Positions 37,516-47,561 of a stretch of DNA of 64,000 nucleotides are shown here, piece by piece (positions within the stretch are counted from its first letter, which is position 1; each line of letters starts with the position of its first letter). The stretch is from assembly GCF_011745665.1 (NCBI RefSeq), contig NZ_CP050253.1, positions 2,207,418 to 2,271,417 of the forward strand. Reading direction: 5' to 3'. A model generated the notes under the pieces. The model did no database searches and had not been told where the DNA came from. It worked only from the letters and a program-made list of their open reading frames with translations. Source of the DNA: Zophobihabitans entericus (GTDB lineage: Bacteria; Pseudomonadota; Gammaproteobacteria; Enterobacterales; Orbaceae). A program made the translations under genes and the position numbers.

Positions 37516-38565
37516 ATGTTTAAAAATGGAATTGTGATTGGTAAATTTGCACCGCTTACTCGTGGACATATCAACCTGATTAATATTGCTGCATGCCAAT
37601 GTGAGCACTTAAAAGTGATCATTTCTTATGATCAGCGCTGGGTTGATCAGCAAAATGTCCGTGATCGCAAGAGACTCGGGCTTAAGAATCGCAAAAAGTG
37701 GTTGCTGCATACTTATCAGGAGATTAAACATATCTCAATCCATGTTATTGATGAAGCAGATATTCCGTCTTTCCCGGATGGCTGGAAGGAGTTTGCCGGG
37801 TTATTACAACCATTTGTTGGTGAAGATTGTGCTATTTTCTCTGGTGAGCCAGAAGAGGTTGCTCAGCTAAAACAATATATCCCAAGTATTACCCCAGTGA
37901 TTGTTGATTCTCATCGTACTCGTGTTCCCATTTCTGCCACCATGGTGCGTGAAAATATCTATCAAAACTGGGATTATATTCCCTCTATTGTACGTAAAGA
38001 TTACACCATCAGTGTCTGTCTAATTGGGCAGGAAAGTACCGGTAAATCAACCATGGCGATGATGCTGGGTAAATTATTTAATACCAGCTGGACAGAGGAG
38101 TACGGGCGCACATTCTCTGAAAAAGAGCTGTTTATGGATGAGTCGTTGTATGAAAGCTATGATTACGCCAAAATTGCCTATCGTAATAAAGAGCTGGAAG
38201 AGCAAGCCTTAAAGAGTGCCAATAAAATTGTCTTTATTGATACCAATGCCTTTATTACTGAGTACTATCATCGGTTATATGAAGGTGTAAGTAACCCAAT
38301 TGTGACAGCAATCGCCGCCAGCGAGCATTATGACTATGTCATTCATTTAGCACCCACCGTGAAATGGGTTGATGATGGCTTGCGTGTTAACTCTGACAGA
38401 AGTAAAACATCACCACTGTTTGAATCTTTACTAAAAGAGTTCCCTAATCAATTACCACAAGGCAGAACATTGTCTATTACATCAGATAATTATCTGGAAC
38501 GTTTTATGCAGGCAGTTCAATTCGCAGATAAGATTCTGGAGACGGTAAAACAAGGTAAGTATTAA
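37516..38565 (+). CDS. nadR: NadR: NMN adenylyltransferase / ribosylnicotinamide kinase
   Basis: 349-aa bifunctional enzyme of NAD salvage. The N-terminal NMNAT domain (residues 1 to about 165) has the nucleotidyltransferase motif GKFAPLTRGH and the late ISAT element. The C-terminal kinase domain has Walker A GQESTGKST (about residue 178). E. coli NadR is about 410 aa with an N-terminal HTH repressor domain; that domain is absent here, so it should be an enzyme without the nad-regulon repressor role. ATG 37516 with AGGA upstream is preferred over GTG 37513. Confidence 0.92.
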   Translation: MFKNGIVIGKFAPLTRGHINLINIAACQCEHLKVIISYDQRWVDQQNVRDRKRLGLKNRKKWLLHTYQEIKHISIHVIDEADIPSFPDGWKEFAGLLQPFVGEDCAIFSGEPEEVAQLKQYIPSITPVIVDSHRTRVPISATMVRENIYQNWDYIPSIVRKDYTISVCLIGQESTGKSTMAMMLGKLFNTSWTEEYGRTFSEKELFMDESLYESYDYAKIAYRNKELEEQALKSANKIVFIDTNAFITEYYHRLYEGVSNPIVTAIAASEHYDYVIHLAPTVKWVDDGLRVNSDRSKTSPLFESLLKEFPNQLPQGRTLSITSDNYLERFMQAVQFADKILETVKQGKY

Positions 38566-38586
38566 TCTCGTGATTGCTTTAAAAAT

Positions 38587-38617
38587 AAAGGCTTTGATTT
38601 GATTCAAAGCCTTTTTA
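38587..38617. terminator. Terminator between nadR and lptG
   Basis: AAAGGCTTTGA/TCAAAGCCTTT perfect stem with a short loop and T-run, usable by the convergent nadR and lptG transcripts. Confidence 0.9.
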
Positions 38618-38640
38618 TATTCTACAGTTTTTGAAAGTCG

Positions 38641-39705
38641 TTAGCGCTTCTTCTTTAACAAGAATATGCTGATTAATAAAAAGACAGTACTAGTGAGCAG
38701 GGCACCAATGATTGGATTAAAGCCAGCAACCACACTAAGTTGAGAGAAGACACTATCAGCTACGTAAAAGATGAACCCTCCAGTGATACCCGCCAGAACT
38801 CTTGCTCCCATTGATACAGAACGCAGTGGCCCAAAAATAAACGATAATGCCATAAGGGTCATTACCGCCACAGATAATGGTTTTAACAGTTTTTTCCAGA
38901 ACAGTAATTTATAGTTAGATGCATCCTGTCCGGTACTTTCTAAATATTGCGTATATTCATATAAGCCACTGGCTGATAAAGAGTCAGGGTCTAGCGCAAC
39001 AATGCTTAACTTATCAGGTGTGACATTGGTATTCCAGCGTTTATTTAACAAAGAAGTTCCCACTACGCGTTCCGGATTACTTAAGTCAGTTTCTTCAACT
39101 TGCATCATAGTCCATGTGCGATCTTTATAATAAGCATAAGCAGCATAAGTGAGCTTAGTCAGACGATCATTTTCAACTGTATAGATATTTAAATTATTGA
39201 CTGAATTATCACTATTAACCCGACCAATATGAATAAATGTTGAACCATCTTTAGCCCAGACACTGCCCTGACTGGAGATAATTGAACTGCCATAAGTTCT
39301 TTCTGAACGCATACTTCTCGCTGTTTGTTCACCAATTGGGGCTACCCATTCTCCAATAGCCATTGTTAAAAGAACCAGCGGAATTGCTGTTTTCATGACT
39401 GCTTTGGCAATTTTAATACGGCTAAAGCCGGCTGTTTCCATAACAACCAGCTCACTTTTTGATGCCAGCATACCCAGGCCAATGAGTGCGCCGAGTAGTG
39501 CCGCCATCGGAAAGAAGAGCTCAATATCTTTAGGTACCATTAATAGCGCATATAGCCCAGCTGACAGTGCGTCATAGTTCTCTTTAATTTTACGTAATTG
39601 ATCAATGAAACGAATGATGCCGGATAAGCTGACCAGCATAAACAGCGTAATACCGATAGTACCAAGAATTGTTTTGCCTAAATAGCGATCTAAAATTCCA
39701 AACAT
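38641..39705 (-). CDS. lptG: LPS export ABC transporter permease LptG
   Basis: 354-aa inner-membrane subunit of the LptB2FG transporter that extracts LPS from the inner membrane. Six TM helices flank a periplasmic beta-jellyroll domain (about 125-265). Family sequences seen: VLDRY-type start (GILDRYLGKTI), FMLVSLSGIIRFIDQL, and PLSVAVMTLMALSFIFGPLR. Its ATG overlaps the lptF stop by one base (TAATG), showing coupling. Confidence 0.95.
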   Translation of the reverse strand: MFGILDRYLGKTILGTIGITLFMLVSLSGIIRFIDQLRKIKENYDALSAGLYALLMVPKDIELFFPMAALLGALIGLGMLASKSELVVMETAGFSRIKIAKAVMKTAIPLVLLTMAIGEWVAPIGEQTARSMRSERTYGSSIISSQGSVWAKDGSTFIHIGRVNSDNSVNNLNIYTVENDRLTKLTYAAYAYYKDRTWTMMQVEETDLSNPERVVGTSLLNKRWNTNVTPDKLSIVALDPDSLSASGLYEYTQYLESTGQDASNYKLLFWKKLLKPLSVAVMTLMALSFIFGPLRSVSMGARVLAGITGGFIFYVADSVFSQLSVVAGFNPIIGALLTSTVFLLISIFLLKKKR

Positions 39706-40811
39706 TACGCTAATCCTTTTATTCTAAAGCGAATCTTACGCATAAACAGGCTATTCCAGAGATTAATCGCGATGGCAAATAAGAAGTAGGCACCATTAAC
39801 TACAGACATCCAGAGGACGGGATCAAGTCGTCCTTTTATCGCGTTTGCTTTAATGGCACTTTGTAACAGGAAATAGACCAGATACAGCAAAATAGCCGGT
39901 AAGAAGTTAGCCACTTTACCCTGACGGGGATTAACGGCACTGAGAGGAATTACCATAAAGGCCATCAGAGGCACGGATAAAATCAGTGTAATACGCCAGA
40001 AGTACTCAGTTTTGGCTCTTTGTGACCAGAGAGAGCGCAGCTCCGAGAAGCTTAACTGTTCAACATTACTGTCTTGTATACTGGAATCTATATCAACAGC
40101 TTTTGGCTGAATAATAGCCTGATAATCTTTAAATTCAGTAATTCTAAAGTCACGTAGTTGGGCGGTACCTTCGTAGCGGGTGGCGTCATTAAGCAGAATA
40201 ATCTGGTTACCGTCTTTATCCTGAGCGATATGGCCTTTGCTAGAAATAATAATAGAAGGTCGCTGCGTCTCAGAGTTATTCATCTGAGCAATGAACACAT
40301 TTTCCAGATTATTTCTGTTCACATTCCCTAAATATAAAACGGCATCACCTTTGGGAGAATGCTGGAATTGACCGGCTAATAGACCAGCTAAACTAGGATT
40401 GGCTTTAGCATTTTCAACCAGTTGCTTTTGCTGATACGCTGACCATGGCCCAAACCAGATGGAGTTAGTGAGAGTTAAAAGGCCGGTAACAATAGAGAGA
40501 AATAGCACAACATGATAAAGAAAACGCTTTTTTACCCCACATGCGAACATAGCCACCATTTCACTTTCTAAATACAGACGTCCAAAGGCGATTAAAATAG
40601 CCAGAAACAGACTAAGTGGCAAAATGAGTTGTGCCATCTCAGAAATCCCGAGCATAAGTAAAGGAAATATCAGGTTATTAGGAATATCACCTTCAACCGC
40701 ACTGGACAAAATACGGATCAGTTTTTGTGAAAAGAAAATAAGTAACAACACGAATAGAATCGCGAACTGTGTTTTTAGTGTTTCTTTTACGACATATCGG
40801 GTGATAATCAC
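39705..40811 (-). CDS. lptF: LPS export ABC transporter permease LptF
   Basis: 368-aa partner permease of LptG, with six TM helices and a periplasmic jellyroll domain. Starts MIITRYVVKETLKTQFAI and keeps LPLSLFLAILIAFGRLYLES, TRYEGTAQLRDFRITEFKDY and PLSAVNPRQGKV as in E. coli LptF. First gene of the lptFG operon, divergent from pepA across a 139-bp promoter region, as in other gammaproteobacteria. Confidence 0.95.
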   Translation of the reverse strand: MIITRYVVKETLKTQFAILFVLLLIFFSQKLIRILSSAVEGDIPNNLIFPLLMLGISEMAQLILPLSLFLAILIAFGRLYLESEMVAMFACGVKKRFLYHVVLFLSIVTGLLTLTNSIWFGPWSAYQQKQLVENAKANPSLAGLLAGQFQHSPKGDAVLYLGNVNRNNLENVFIAQMNNSETQRPSIIISSKGHIAQDKDGNQIILLNDATRYEGTAQLRDFRITEFKDYQAIIQPKAVDIDSSIQDSNVEQLSFSELRSLWSQRAKTEYFWRITLILSVPLMAFMVIPLSAVNPRQGKVANFLPAILLYLVYFLLQSAIKANAIKGRLDPVLWMSVVNGAYFLFAIAINLWNSLFMRKIRFRIKGLA

Positions 40812-40950
40812 ATCAAGGGCCTGTTACAAGAGAATAATTAAATTAATGTCAGATATTATAGACTGAAATTACCTGATCTTACATACATTTTTTAGTTGCT
40901 AACATTGTGGCAAACTATAGAATAAAGGAATCAATGTTAAGGAGATAACA

Positions 40951-42444
40951 ATGAAATTTTCAATTATTAGTGAAATTAAAAAACAAAAGATACCGTGTTT
41001 AGTTGTTGGGTTATTTGAGTCTGATAAATTATCACCCGCGATCAAACAACTGGACACCATTAGTGAAGGCTGGATTAGTCAACTGATTAAGAAAGGAGAA
41101 ATTAGTACTAAACTAGGTGACACAACTCTTCTTTATCAGGTTCCTAATCTGCTTGTTGATAAATTGCTTTTTGTTGGCTGCGGTAAAGAAGCTGATTTTA
41201 ATGAGAAAGAGTATAAACAGTTTGTCATTAAAGCAACCGGACAGATTATTACTAAGCAAATTTCTGATGTTGTCTTCTTGCTCTCTGATTTAAATAAATC
41301 TAAAGGTTATCAATTTGCTCGTCAATTAGTTGAAGAAGTTCATCAACAAGTGTACCGCTTTGACCAGTTTAAAGTGAAGAAAAAACAACCAGCTATTGCA
41401 TTAAGTTCAGTGAAACTGGCAATTTCTGGGTCTAAAGAGAATATTAAACAAGCTAAACTGGGTTTAGAGCATGGTCTGGCTATTAGTTCTGCAATCAATG
41501 CTACTAAGGATTTAGCAAATTTACCGCCTAACATCTGTAATGCTGCTTACTTAGCTGCACAAGGTCAGCAACTGGCAAAATCTCATACCAGTATTAAAAC
41601 GACTGTCGTTGGTGAAGCGGGGCTGAAGAAGCTTAAAATGGGTGCTTATCTTGCTGTTGGTGAGGGTTCAGCCAATGAATCTATGATGACTATTATGGAA
41701 TATCAGGGTGCAGCTAATAAAAAAGCGAAACCAATTGTTTTGGTCGGTAAAGGATTAACGTTTGATTCAGGTGGTATCTCAATTAAGCCGGCTGCTGGCA
41801 TGGACGAGATGAAATATGATATGTGTGGGGCCGCTTCTGTTTTTGGTGTTATGCAGGCAATTGCAGAGCTAAAACTGCCAGTCAATGTGACTGGTGTGAT
41901 GGCAGGTTGTGAAAACATGCCAGGTTCTAAGGCTTATCGCCCGGGTGATATTTTAACTACCATGTCAGGTCAGACTGTTGAAGTGATGAATACTGACGCA
42001 GAAGGGCGTTTAGTACTTTGTGATGTGCTAACTTATGTTGAGCGTTTTAATCCTGAAGCTGTGATTGATATTGCCACACTAACTGGCGCTTGCATTGTCG
42101 CTCTTGGTCATCACTATACCGGTGTTATCGCTAATGATGATGAACTGGCGGCGCGTTTAGTGACTGCTTCAAAACAAGCCAGTGACAAAGCATGGCAGTT
42201 ACCAATGGATGATGATTTCCAGAAGCAAATTGATTCTCCATTTGCTGATATGGCTAATGCTGCCGGACGTGATGGTGGTACAATTACTGCTGGTTGTTTC
42301 CTTGCTCGTTTTACCGAAAAATATCAATGGGCGCATTTAGATATTGCGGGTACCGCCTGGAAGTCAGGTGCTGCTAAAGGTGCGACAGGTCGTCCGGTAG
42401 CGATGCTGGTGCAATATCTGCTTAACCGTGTCGGTAAAAACTAA
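40951..42444 (+). CDS. pepA: Leucyl aminopeptidase PepA
   Basis: 497-aa M17 metallopeptidase that removes N-terminal amino acids; forms hexamers. Two-zinc active site elements: GKGLTFDSGGISIKP, YDMCGAA and NTDAEGRLVL (about residues 346-356). In E. coli PepA also binds DNA at carAB and in Xer recombination. Followed by holC 16 bp on, then valS. Confidence 0.95.
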   Translation: MKFSIISEIKKQKIPCLVVGLFESDKLSPAIKQLDTISEGWISQLIKKGEISTKLGDTTLLYQVPNLLVDKLLFVGCGKEADFNEKEYKQFVIKATGQIITKQISDVVFLLSDLNKSKGYQFARQLVEEVHQQVYRFDQFKVKKKQPAIALSSVKLAISGSKENIKQAKLGLEHGLAISSAINATKDLANLPPNICNAAYLAAQGQQLAKSHTSIKTTVVGEAGLKKLKMGAYLAVGEGSANESMMTIMEYQGAANKKAKPIVLVGKGLTFDSGGISIKPAAGMDEMKYDMCGAASVFGVMQAIAELKLPVNVTGVMAGCENMPGSKAYRPGDILTTMSGQTVEVMNTDAEGRLVLCDVLTYVERFNPEAVIDIATLTGACIVALGHHYTGVIANDDELAARLVTASKQASDKAWQLPMDDDFQKQIDSPFADMANAAGRDGGTITAGCFLARFTEKYQWAHLDIAGTAWKSGAAKGATGRPVAMLVQYLLNRVGKN

Positions 42445-42460
42445 GGTGTAACAAGATATA

Positions 42461-42922
42461 ATGAAAAAAGTCCTGTTCTATCTGTTCGAAGACGCTGCTA
42501 ATAGTAATGCTGTTAGCGGCCAGCTTACGCCTGAAGAAATTTATGCCTGCCAGAAAGCCATTGAAGCGTGGAAGAATAAAGTCCGTGTTTTGATCGCCTG
42601 TCAGTCTCAGACTCAAGCAGAAAAGATAGATGAATATTTGTGGCAACTCAATACTGAAGACTTTGTTCCGCATAATCTAGCCGGAGAAGGGCCAAAAGGT
42701 GGTGCCCCGGTTGAAATCTGCTGGCCACAAAAAAGGGGGAGTGGTGCTCGTCAGTTATTAATTAATTTGCAAGATGACATTCCTGATTTTGCAGCATTTT
42801 TTAGTGATGTGATTGATTTTGTGCCATCACCGGAGCAACAAAAGAACTTAGCCCGTGAGCGTTATAAATCATATAAAAATCTTGGGTTTAATCTAAAAAC
42901 GATTCCGGTTGTTAAATCATAA
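42461..42922 (+). CDS. holC: DNA polymerase III chi subunit
   Basis: 153-aa HolC, the clamp-loader subunit that links SSB to the replicase through psi. Family features: FYLFEDAANSN, the central CQSQTQAEKIDEYLWQLN and FVPHNLAGEGPKGGAPVEIC. The start follows the pepA stop by 16 bp, and order pepA-holC-valS is conserved in Enterobacterales. Confidence 0.92.
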   Translation: MKKVLFYLFEDAANSNAVSGQLTPEEIYACQKAIEAWKNKVRVLIACQSQTQAEKIDEYLWQLNTEDFVPHNLAGEGPKGGAPVEICWPQKRGSGARQLLINLQDDIPDFAAFFSDVIDFVPSPEQQKNLARERYKSYKNLGFNLKTIPVVKS

Positions 42923-43136
42923 GTTTTGAGTGATAAATACTGCATCTAAGTCTTGTTATTTGGCTCTTCGATTAAATAAAAGACAAAATTTCTTGATCAC
43001 TAAACATCTTATCGAATTTATAGTAATATATTCAGCAATTTTTAAATAAATCCGTAAATATCAAATACACAATAAACTGGCATAGTTTAAGTTTATTATT
43101 TGTCTGTTACTTTTAACTTGATTAGTCACGATAAAC

Positions 43137-46004
43137 ATGAAAAAAACATTAGATAAAACATATAATCCGTCAGAGATCGAACAACCTATTTACCGTCACT
43201 GGGAAGAGAGCGGTTATTTTCGACCAAATGGCGATAAATCTCAGCCAGGTTATTGTATTGCTATTCCACCACCAAATGTCACCGGTAGTCTGCACATGGG
43301 GCACGCGTTCCAGCAGACGATTATGGATGCGTTAATTCGTTATAATCGTATGCAAGGTAAAAATACTTTATGGCAGTCAGGGACTGACCATGCAGGTATT
43401 GCTACTCAAATGGTGGTTGAGCGTAAACTGGCAGCAGAAGAGAATAAAACCCGTTATGATTTTACTCGTGAAACATTTATTGAACGTATCTGGCAATGGA
43501 AAGCAGAATCTGGCGGTAGCATCACTCGTCAAATGCGCCGTTTAGGTGACTCTGTTGATTGGGAGCGTGAACGTTTTACGATGGATGAAGGCTTATCTAA
43601 TGCGGTTAAAGAAGTCTTTGTTCAATTACATAAAGATGGGCTTATTTATCGTGGTAAGCGCTTAGTTAACTGGGATCCAAAATTCCGTACGGCTATTTCT
43701 GATCTGGAAGTCGAAAACAAAGAAGTTAACGGCTCAATGTGGCATTTACGTTATCCGCTTGCTGATGGCGCTAAAACGGCTGATGGTAAAGACTACCTTA
43801 TTGTGGCAACTACACGTCCGGAAACTATGCTTGGTGATACTGGTGTTGCTGTAAATCCTGAAGATCCGCGTTATAAAAATTTAATTGGTAAATATGTTAC
43901 TTTACCACTGGTTAATCGCCGTATTCCAATTATTGGTGATGAACACGCTGATATGGAAAAGGGTACCGGTTGCGTAAAAATTACTCCAGCTCATGACTTT
44001 AATGACTATGAAGTAGGTCGTCGTCACCAGTTACCAATGATTAATATCTTTACTTTAGATGCTGATATTCGTGAACAGGCACAGGTATTTGATACTCATG
44101 GTCAGGAAAGTGATGTGTACTCAGCTGAATTACCTGCACAGTTCCAAAAACTGGAACGCTTTGCTGCACGTAAAGCGGTGCTGGCCGAAATTGAAGCACT
44201 TGGGCTGCTGGAAAAAATTGAACCACATAATTTAACAATTCCATATGGCGATCGTAGTAGTGTGGTTATTGAGCCAATGCTGACCGATCAGTGGTATGTT
44301 AAAACTAAACCACTGGCAGAAGTTGCCATTAATGCAGTAAAAGATGGCCAAATTCAATTTGTACCAAAACAGTATGAAAATATGTATTTCTCCTGGATGA
44401 ATGATATTCAGGATTGGTGTATTTCCCGTCAGTTATGGTGGGGGCATCGTATTCCTGCCTGGTATGATGAACAAGGTAATGTTTATGTTGGACGCAGTGA
44501 AGAAGAAGTGCGTAAAGATAACAACATTGCGGCAAACGTTGTATTAAATCAAGATGAAGACGTACTTGATACCTGGTTCTCATCGGGTCTTTGGACATTT
44601 TCAACGCTTGGCTGGCCAAATAAAACGGATGACTTAATGACATTCCATCCAACCAGCGTACTGGTGACAGGCTTTGATATTATCTTCTTCTGGGTTGCAC
44701 GTATGATTATGCTTACGATGCACTTCCTGAAAAATGCTGATGGTACGCCACAGGTTCCGTTTAAAACGGTGTATGTAACTGGTCTTATTCGTGACGAAGA
44801 AGGTCAAAAAATGTCTAAATCTAAAGGGAATGTTATTGATCCTTTAGATATGATTGATGGTATCTCGCTTGAAGAATTACTGGAAAAACGTACCGGTAAT
44901 ATGATGCAGCCACAACTGGCAGAGAAAATTCGTAAACGTACCGAGAAACAATTCCCAACAGGTATTGAAGCGCACGGTACTGATGCTCTTCGTTTTACAC
45001 TTGCTGCGCTGGCATCAACGGGCCGTGATATCAACTGGGATATGAAACGTCTTGAAGGCTATCGTAACTTCTGTAATAAACTATGGAACGCTAGCCGTTA
45101 CGTAATGATGAATACAGAAGGGCATGACTGTGGCTTAAAAGGCGGGGCGATGGATTACTCTCTGGCAGATAAGTGGATTCTGGCTGAGTTTAATCAAACA
45201 GTGAAAGAGTACCGTGAAGCACTCGATACTTACCGTTTTGATATTGCTGCAGGTATTTTATATGAGTTTACCTGGAATCAATTCTGTGACTGGTATTTAG
45301 AGTTAACTAAACCTGTGATTGCAAATGGTTCAGCTGATGAACAACGCGCGACAAGACATACACTCGTGACTGTGCTTGAAGCGTTACTACGCTTAGCACA
45401 TCCAATTATTCCGTTTATCACCGAAGAGATCTGGCAAAACATTAAGCCACTTAAAGGGATTACTGCTGATACAATCATGCTACAGGCAATACCTGAATTT
45501 GAGCATAAATGGGTTAATGAACAAGCCGTTGAAGATATTAACTGGATTAAGCAAGTCATTATTGCTGTGCGTAACATTCGGGCTGAAATGAACATTGCAC
45601 CAAGTAAACCACTTGAGCTGCTTATTCGTGATGCTTCGCCGGCCACACATCGTCGAATCAGTGACAATGTCACGTTTATTGAATCTTTAGCTCGCCTGTC
45701 TGAAATTGTTATTTTAGAGAATGGTGAGAAAGGGCCACTATCTGTGACTAAGCTGGTAGATGGTGCAGAGTTACTGATTCCAATGGCGGGTTTAATTGAT
45801 AAACACGCCGAGTTGGAAAGACTGACTAAAGAGATTGCCAAAGTAGAAGGTGAAATCAGCCGTATCGAAGGTAAACTATCTAATGCGAGTTTTGTTGATA
45901 AAGCACCTGAAGCTGTAGTAGCTAAAGAGAAAGAGAAGCTACAAGGTTATGCAGACGATAAAGCTAAACTACAAGAACAATATACTGTTATAAAAAATAT
46001 GTAA
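43137..46004 (+). CDS. valS: Valyl-tRNA synthetase
   Basis: 955-aa class Ia synthetase. The HIGH-type motif is in [13 protein letters not shown] (residues 44-56). The CP1 editing domain (about 190-330) contains [11 protein letters not shown], and KMSKS is in [10 protein letters not shown] (about 557). An anticodon-binding helical region follows, and the C-terminal coiled-coil arm (about 885-955) is rich in Lys/Glu. Terminator 28 bp after the stop. Confidence 0.96.
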   Translation: MKKTLDKTYNPSEIEQPIYRHWEESGYFRPNGDKSQPGYCIAIPPPNVTGSLHMGHAFQQTIMDALIRYNRMQGKNTLWQSGTDHAGIATQMVVERKLAAEENKTRYDFTRETFIERIWQWKAESGGSITRQMRRLGDSVDWERERFTMDEGLSNAVKEVFVQLHKDGLIYRGKRLVNWDPKFRTAISDLEVENKEVNGSMWHLRYPLADGAKTADGKDYLIVATTRPETMLGDTGVAVNPEDPRYKNLIGKYVTLPLVNRRIPIIGDEHADMEKGTGCVKITPAHDFNDYEVGRRHQLPMINIFTLDADIREQAQVFDTHGQESDVYSAELPAQFQKLERFAARKAVLAEIEALGLLEKIEPHNLTIPYGDRSSVVIEPMLTDQWYVKTKPLAEVAINAVKDGQIQFVPKQYENMYFSWMNDIQDWCISRQLWWGHRIPAWYDEQGNVYVGRSEEEVRKDNNIAANVVLNQDEDVLDTWFSSGLWTFSTLGWPNKTDDLMTFHPTSVLVTGFDIIFFWVARMIMLTMHFLKNADGTPQVPFKTVYVTGLIRDEEGQKMSKSKGNVIDPLDMIDGISLEELLEKRTGNMMQPQLAEKIRKRTEKQFPTGIEAHGTDALRFTLAALASTGRDINWDMKRLEGYRNFCNKLWNASRYVMMNTEGHDCGLKGGAMDYSLADKWILAEFNQTVKEYREALDTYRFDIAAGILYEFTWNQFCDWYLELTKPVIANGSADEQRATRHTLVTVLEALLRLAHPIIPFITEEIWQNIKPLKGITADTIMLQAIPEFEHKWVNEQAVEDINWIKQVIIAVRNIRAEMNIAPSKPLELLIRDASPATHRRISDNVTFIESLARLSEIVILENGEKGPLSVTKLVDGAELLIPMAGLIDKHAELERLTKEIAKVEGEISRIEGKLSNASFVDKAPEAVVAKEKEKLQGYADDKAKLQEQYTVIKNM

Positions 46005-46031
46005 TAAAATCAACTGGTTATAATTTCAACT

Positions 46032-46061
46032 AAACCACCTTATTTTTAAGGTGGTTTTTTA
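46032..46061 (+). terminator. Terminator after valS
   Basis: AAACCACCTTA/TAAGGTGGTTT stem followed by TTTTAT. Confidence 0.9.
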
Positions 46062-46085
46062 TCTGTCAAAATTAAGTGGATGATT

Positions 46086-46715
46086 ATGTTTGAAGATATT
46101 CTAAGAGGTGCCATTATTTCCGGTAGCCTGATTATAGCCATCGGCGCCCAAAATCTATTTGTTCTGAAGCAGGGATTAATGAGAAACCATATTTTTTGGG
46201 TTTCATTGATCTGTTTTTTATGTGATGCCATCTTAATTAGTATTGGTGTACTTGGTGTAGGAGGTATTATCAGTCAGAGTACGATTGCCACTATCGTTTT
46301 AGCCTGTGGTGGAGCAATCTTTTTGCTCTGGTATGGTTTTAATGCGTTTAAGAGCGCCTATAAAGGCAATAGTTTTATTGATTTATCAGATAAAGATCTA
46401 CGCAATAAAACCCCTCTGGCTAAAATTATTTTAGCAACACTGGCGATTACATTACTTAATCCACATGTTTATTTAGATACAGTTGTGATTATTGGTGGTA
46501 TTGCCGGAACATTATCTTTTGAACAAAAAGCCTCATTCTTAATTGGTGCCGCTTCAGCTTCTTGTATTTGGTTTTTTGGATTGGGTTATGGTGCGAGACT
46601 TTTAACGCCAATGTTTAGAAGTAAAAGAATGTGGCAAATTTTAGATATTTTTGTCGGCTGTGTAATGTTTTTTATCGCTTATGGGCTAATTCGCTACGCG
46701 ATAAGTATTATGTAG
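46086..46715 (+). CDS. argO: LysE/ArgO family amino acid exporter
   Basis: 209-aa inner-membrane exporter with six TM helices. LysE-family elements: AIGAQNLFVLKQGL near the N-terminus, TLLNPHVYLDTVVIIGG in the centre, and WFFGLGYGARLL. Closest remembered relative is E. coli ArgO (arginine export); lysine or another basic amino acid is possible. I start at ATG 46086 with AAGTGG upstream; ATG 46080 adds two residues. No LysG/ArgP gene adjacent. Confidence 0.85.
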   Translation: MFEDILRGAIISGSLIIAIGAQNLFVLKQGLMRNHIFWVSLICFLCDAILISIGVLGVGGIISQSTIATIVLACGGAIFLLWYGFNAFKSAYKGNSFIDLSDKDLRNKTPLAKIILATLAITLLNPHVYLDTVVIIGGIAGTLSFEQKASFLIGAASASCIWFFGLGYGARLLTPMFRSKRMWQILDIFVGCVMFFIAYGLIRYAISIM

Positions 46716-46792
46716 TTTAGTTTTTAAATATTTTATGACTGTTATTAAAAGCTAAAAGAGCGACTTGGTCGCACAAATGAAGACCTGTGATG

Positions 46793-46889
46793 TTATTAGC
46801 AGGGCTTTGCGGGGAGCACGCCCCGCGCACGTGTTTTAGTTTGTTATTAGCATTGGGTTAGGGGCGGACTGCACCGCCCGTGCGCAATG
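46793..46889 (+). repeat. Two forward copies of a GC-rich palindromic repeat (R1, R2)
   Basis: Each copy begins TTATTAGC and contains a strong GC hairpin: R1 (46793-46837) with GCGGGGAGCACGCCCCGC, R2 (46844-46889) with GGGGCGGACTGCACCGCCC. Related inverted copies R3 and R4 lie to the right. Base composition is clearly above the surrounding genome. Confidence 0.8.
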
Positions 46890-46916
46890 TTTTTGGTGAT
46901 ATTGCTTGTTCCGTGG

Positions 46917-46999
46917 GCTTGATGGCTGACCATACCATAGAGGCGCCCGCTCGGGGACTCGCTAAGACCTCTAAAGTATGGTTTCCATCAATCAAGGCT
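46917..46999 (+). repeat. Hairpin element H, left copy
   Basis: About 80-bp palindromic element. Outer stem CTTGATGG/CCATCAA, middle stem ACCATAC/GTATGGT and AGAGG/CCTCT, with the conserved apical segment CGCTCGGGGACTCGCTAAGA. An inverted copy is found at 47219-47300. Confidence 0.85.
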
Positions 47000-47070
47000 C
47001 TGGTGATGTCTCAAAATAGTTTCTCAATATCAAGAAACTACTATTTGAAAGAATTTGGATAAAAAAACTC

Positions 47071-47142
47071 TTAAATTCTTAAATTCTTAAATTCTTAAAT
47101 TCTTAAATTCTTAAATTCTTAAATTCTTAAATTCTTAAATTC
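47071..47142. repeat. 8-bp tandem repeat (TTAAATTC), nine copies
   Basis: Nine exact head-to-tail copies of TTAAATTC sit between the two hairpin elements. A perfect short array like this is expected to vary in copy number by slippage. Confidence 0.95.
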
Positions 47143-47218
47143 TTACAAGTATTTATTTTCTCTGTGTTGAATGTCAACAGAATAGGTTTTATTCTTTTTT
47201 AGCTACATCTCAGATGCA

Positions 47219-47300
47219 GTGATTGATGGAGAGTGTACCTCATAGGTCTTAGCGAGTCCTCGAGCGGGTGCCTATGGGGTGCGGTAGGCCATCAAGTCGC
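47219..47300 (-). repeat. Hairpin element H, right copy (inverted)
   Basis: Reverse complement aligns along its whole length with 46917-46999. The apical segment CGCTCGAGGACTCGCTAAGA is conserved with one change. Stem bases differ between the copies but the stems are kept, for example CATAGG/CCTATG here against AGAGG/CCTCT in the left copy. Confidence 0.85.
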
Positions 47301-47327
47301 ACTGAACCTGCAACCACATCAATAAAA

Positions 47328-47492
47328 CATCACGCACGGGGGCGTGCTCCCCCAATAAAACCCTGCTAATACAAACTCAAAACAAAAGCGATGACGAAAG
47401 GATGGCACTGTCTGCCACAACCGAATGTTGATAAAAATAACGACACAAAAAACACGTACGCGGGGCGTGTTCCCCGCTAAAAAACCGCTAAC
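47328..47492 (-). repeat. Two inverted copies of the GC-rich palindromic repeat (R3, R4)
   Basis: Read leftwards, R3 (47328-47371) is ATTAGCAGGGTTTTA then GGGGGAGCACGCCCCC. R4 (47446-47492) is GTTAGCGGTTTTTTA then GCGGGGAACACGCCCCGC and TACGTG. They mirror R1 and R2, so the island from 46793 to 47492 has the order R-R-H-(8-mer)9-H'-R'-R'. No gene in the island; a 60-codon frame at 46880-47062 runs through the hairpin. Confidence 0.8.
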
Positions 47493-47521
47493 AATACGAA
47501 ACCAAAATATCGTAATAAAAA

Positions 47522-47544
47522 AAGAGCGCTAAATAGCGCTCTTA
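47522..47544 (-). terminator. Terminator after gcd
   Basis: AAGAGCGCTA/TAGCGCTCTT stem followed on the minus strand by T-runs, 18 bp past the gcd stop. Confidence 0.85.
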
Positions 47545-47561
47545 TTATCATCTATCAAAAA

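Noticed and set aside
46880-47062. 60-codon plus-strand frame in the repeat island
   Set aside because: It runs straight through the left hairpin element and has no ribosome site or family resemblance.
47071-47142. Possible CRISPR array
   Set aside because: Units are 8 bp with no spacers and no cas genes nearby; it is a simple tandem repeat.
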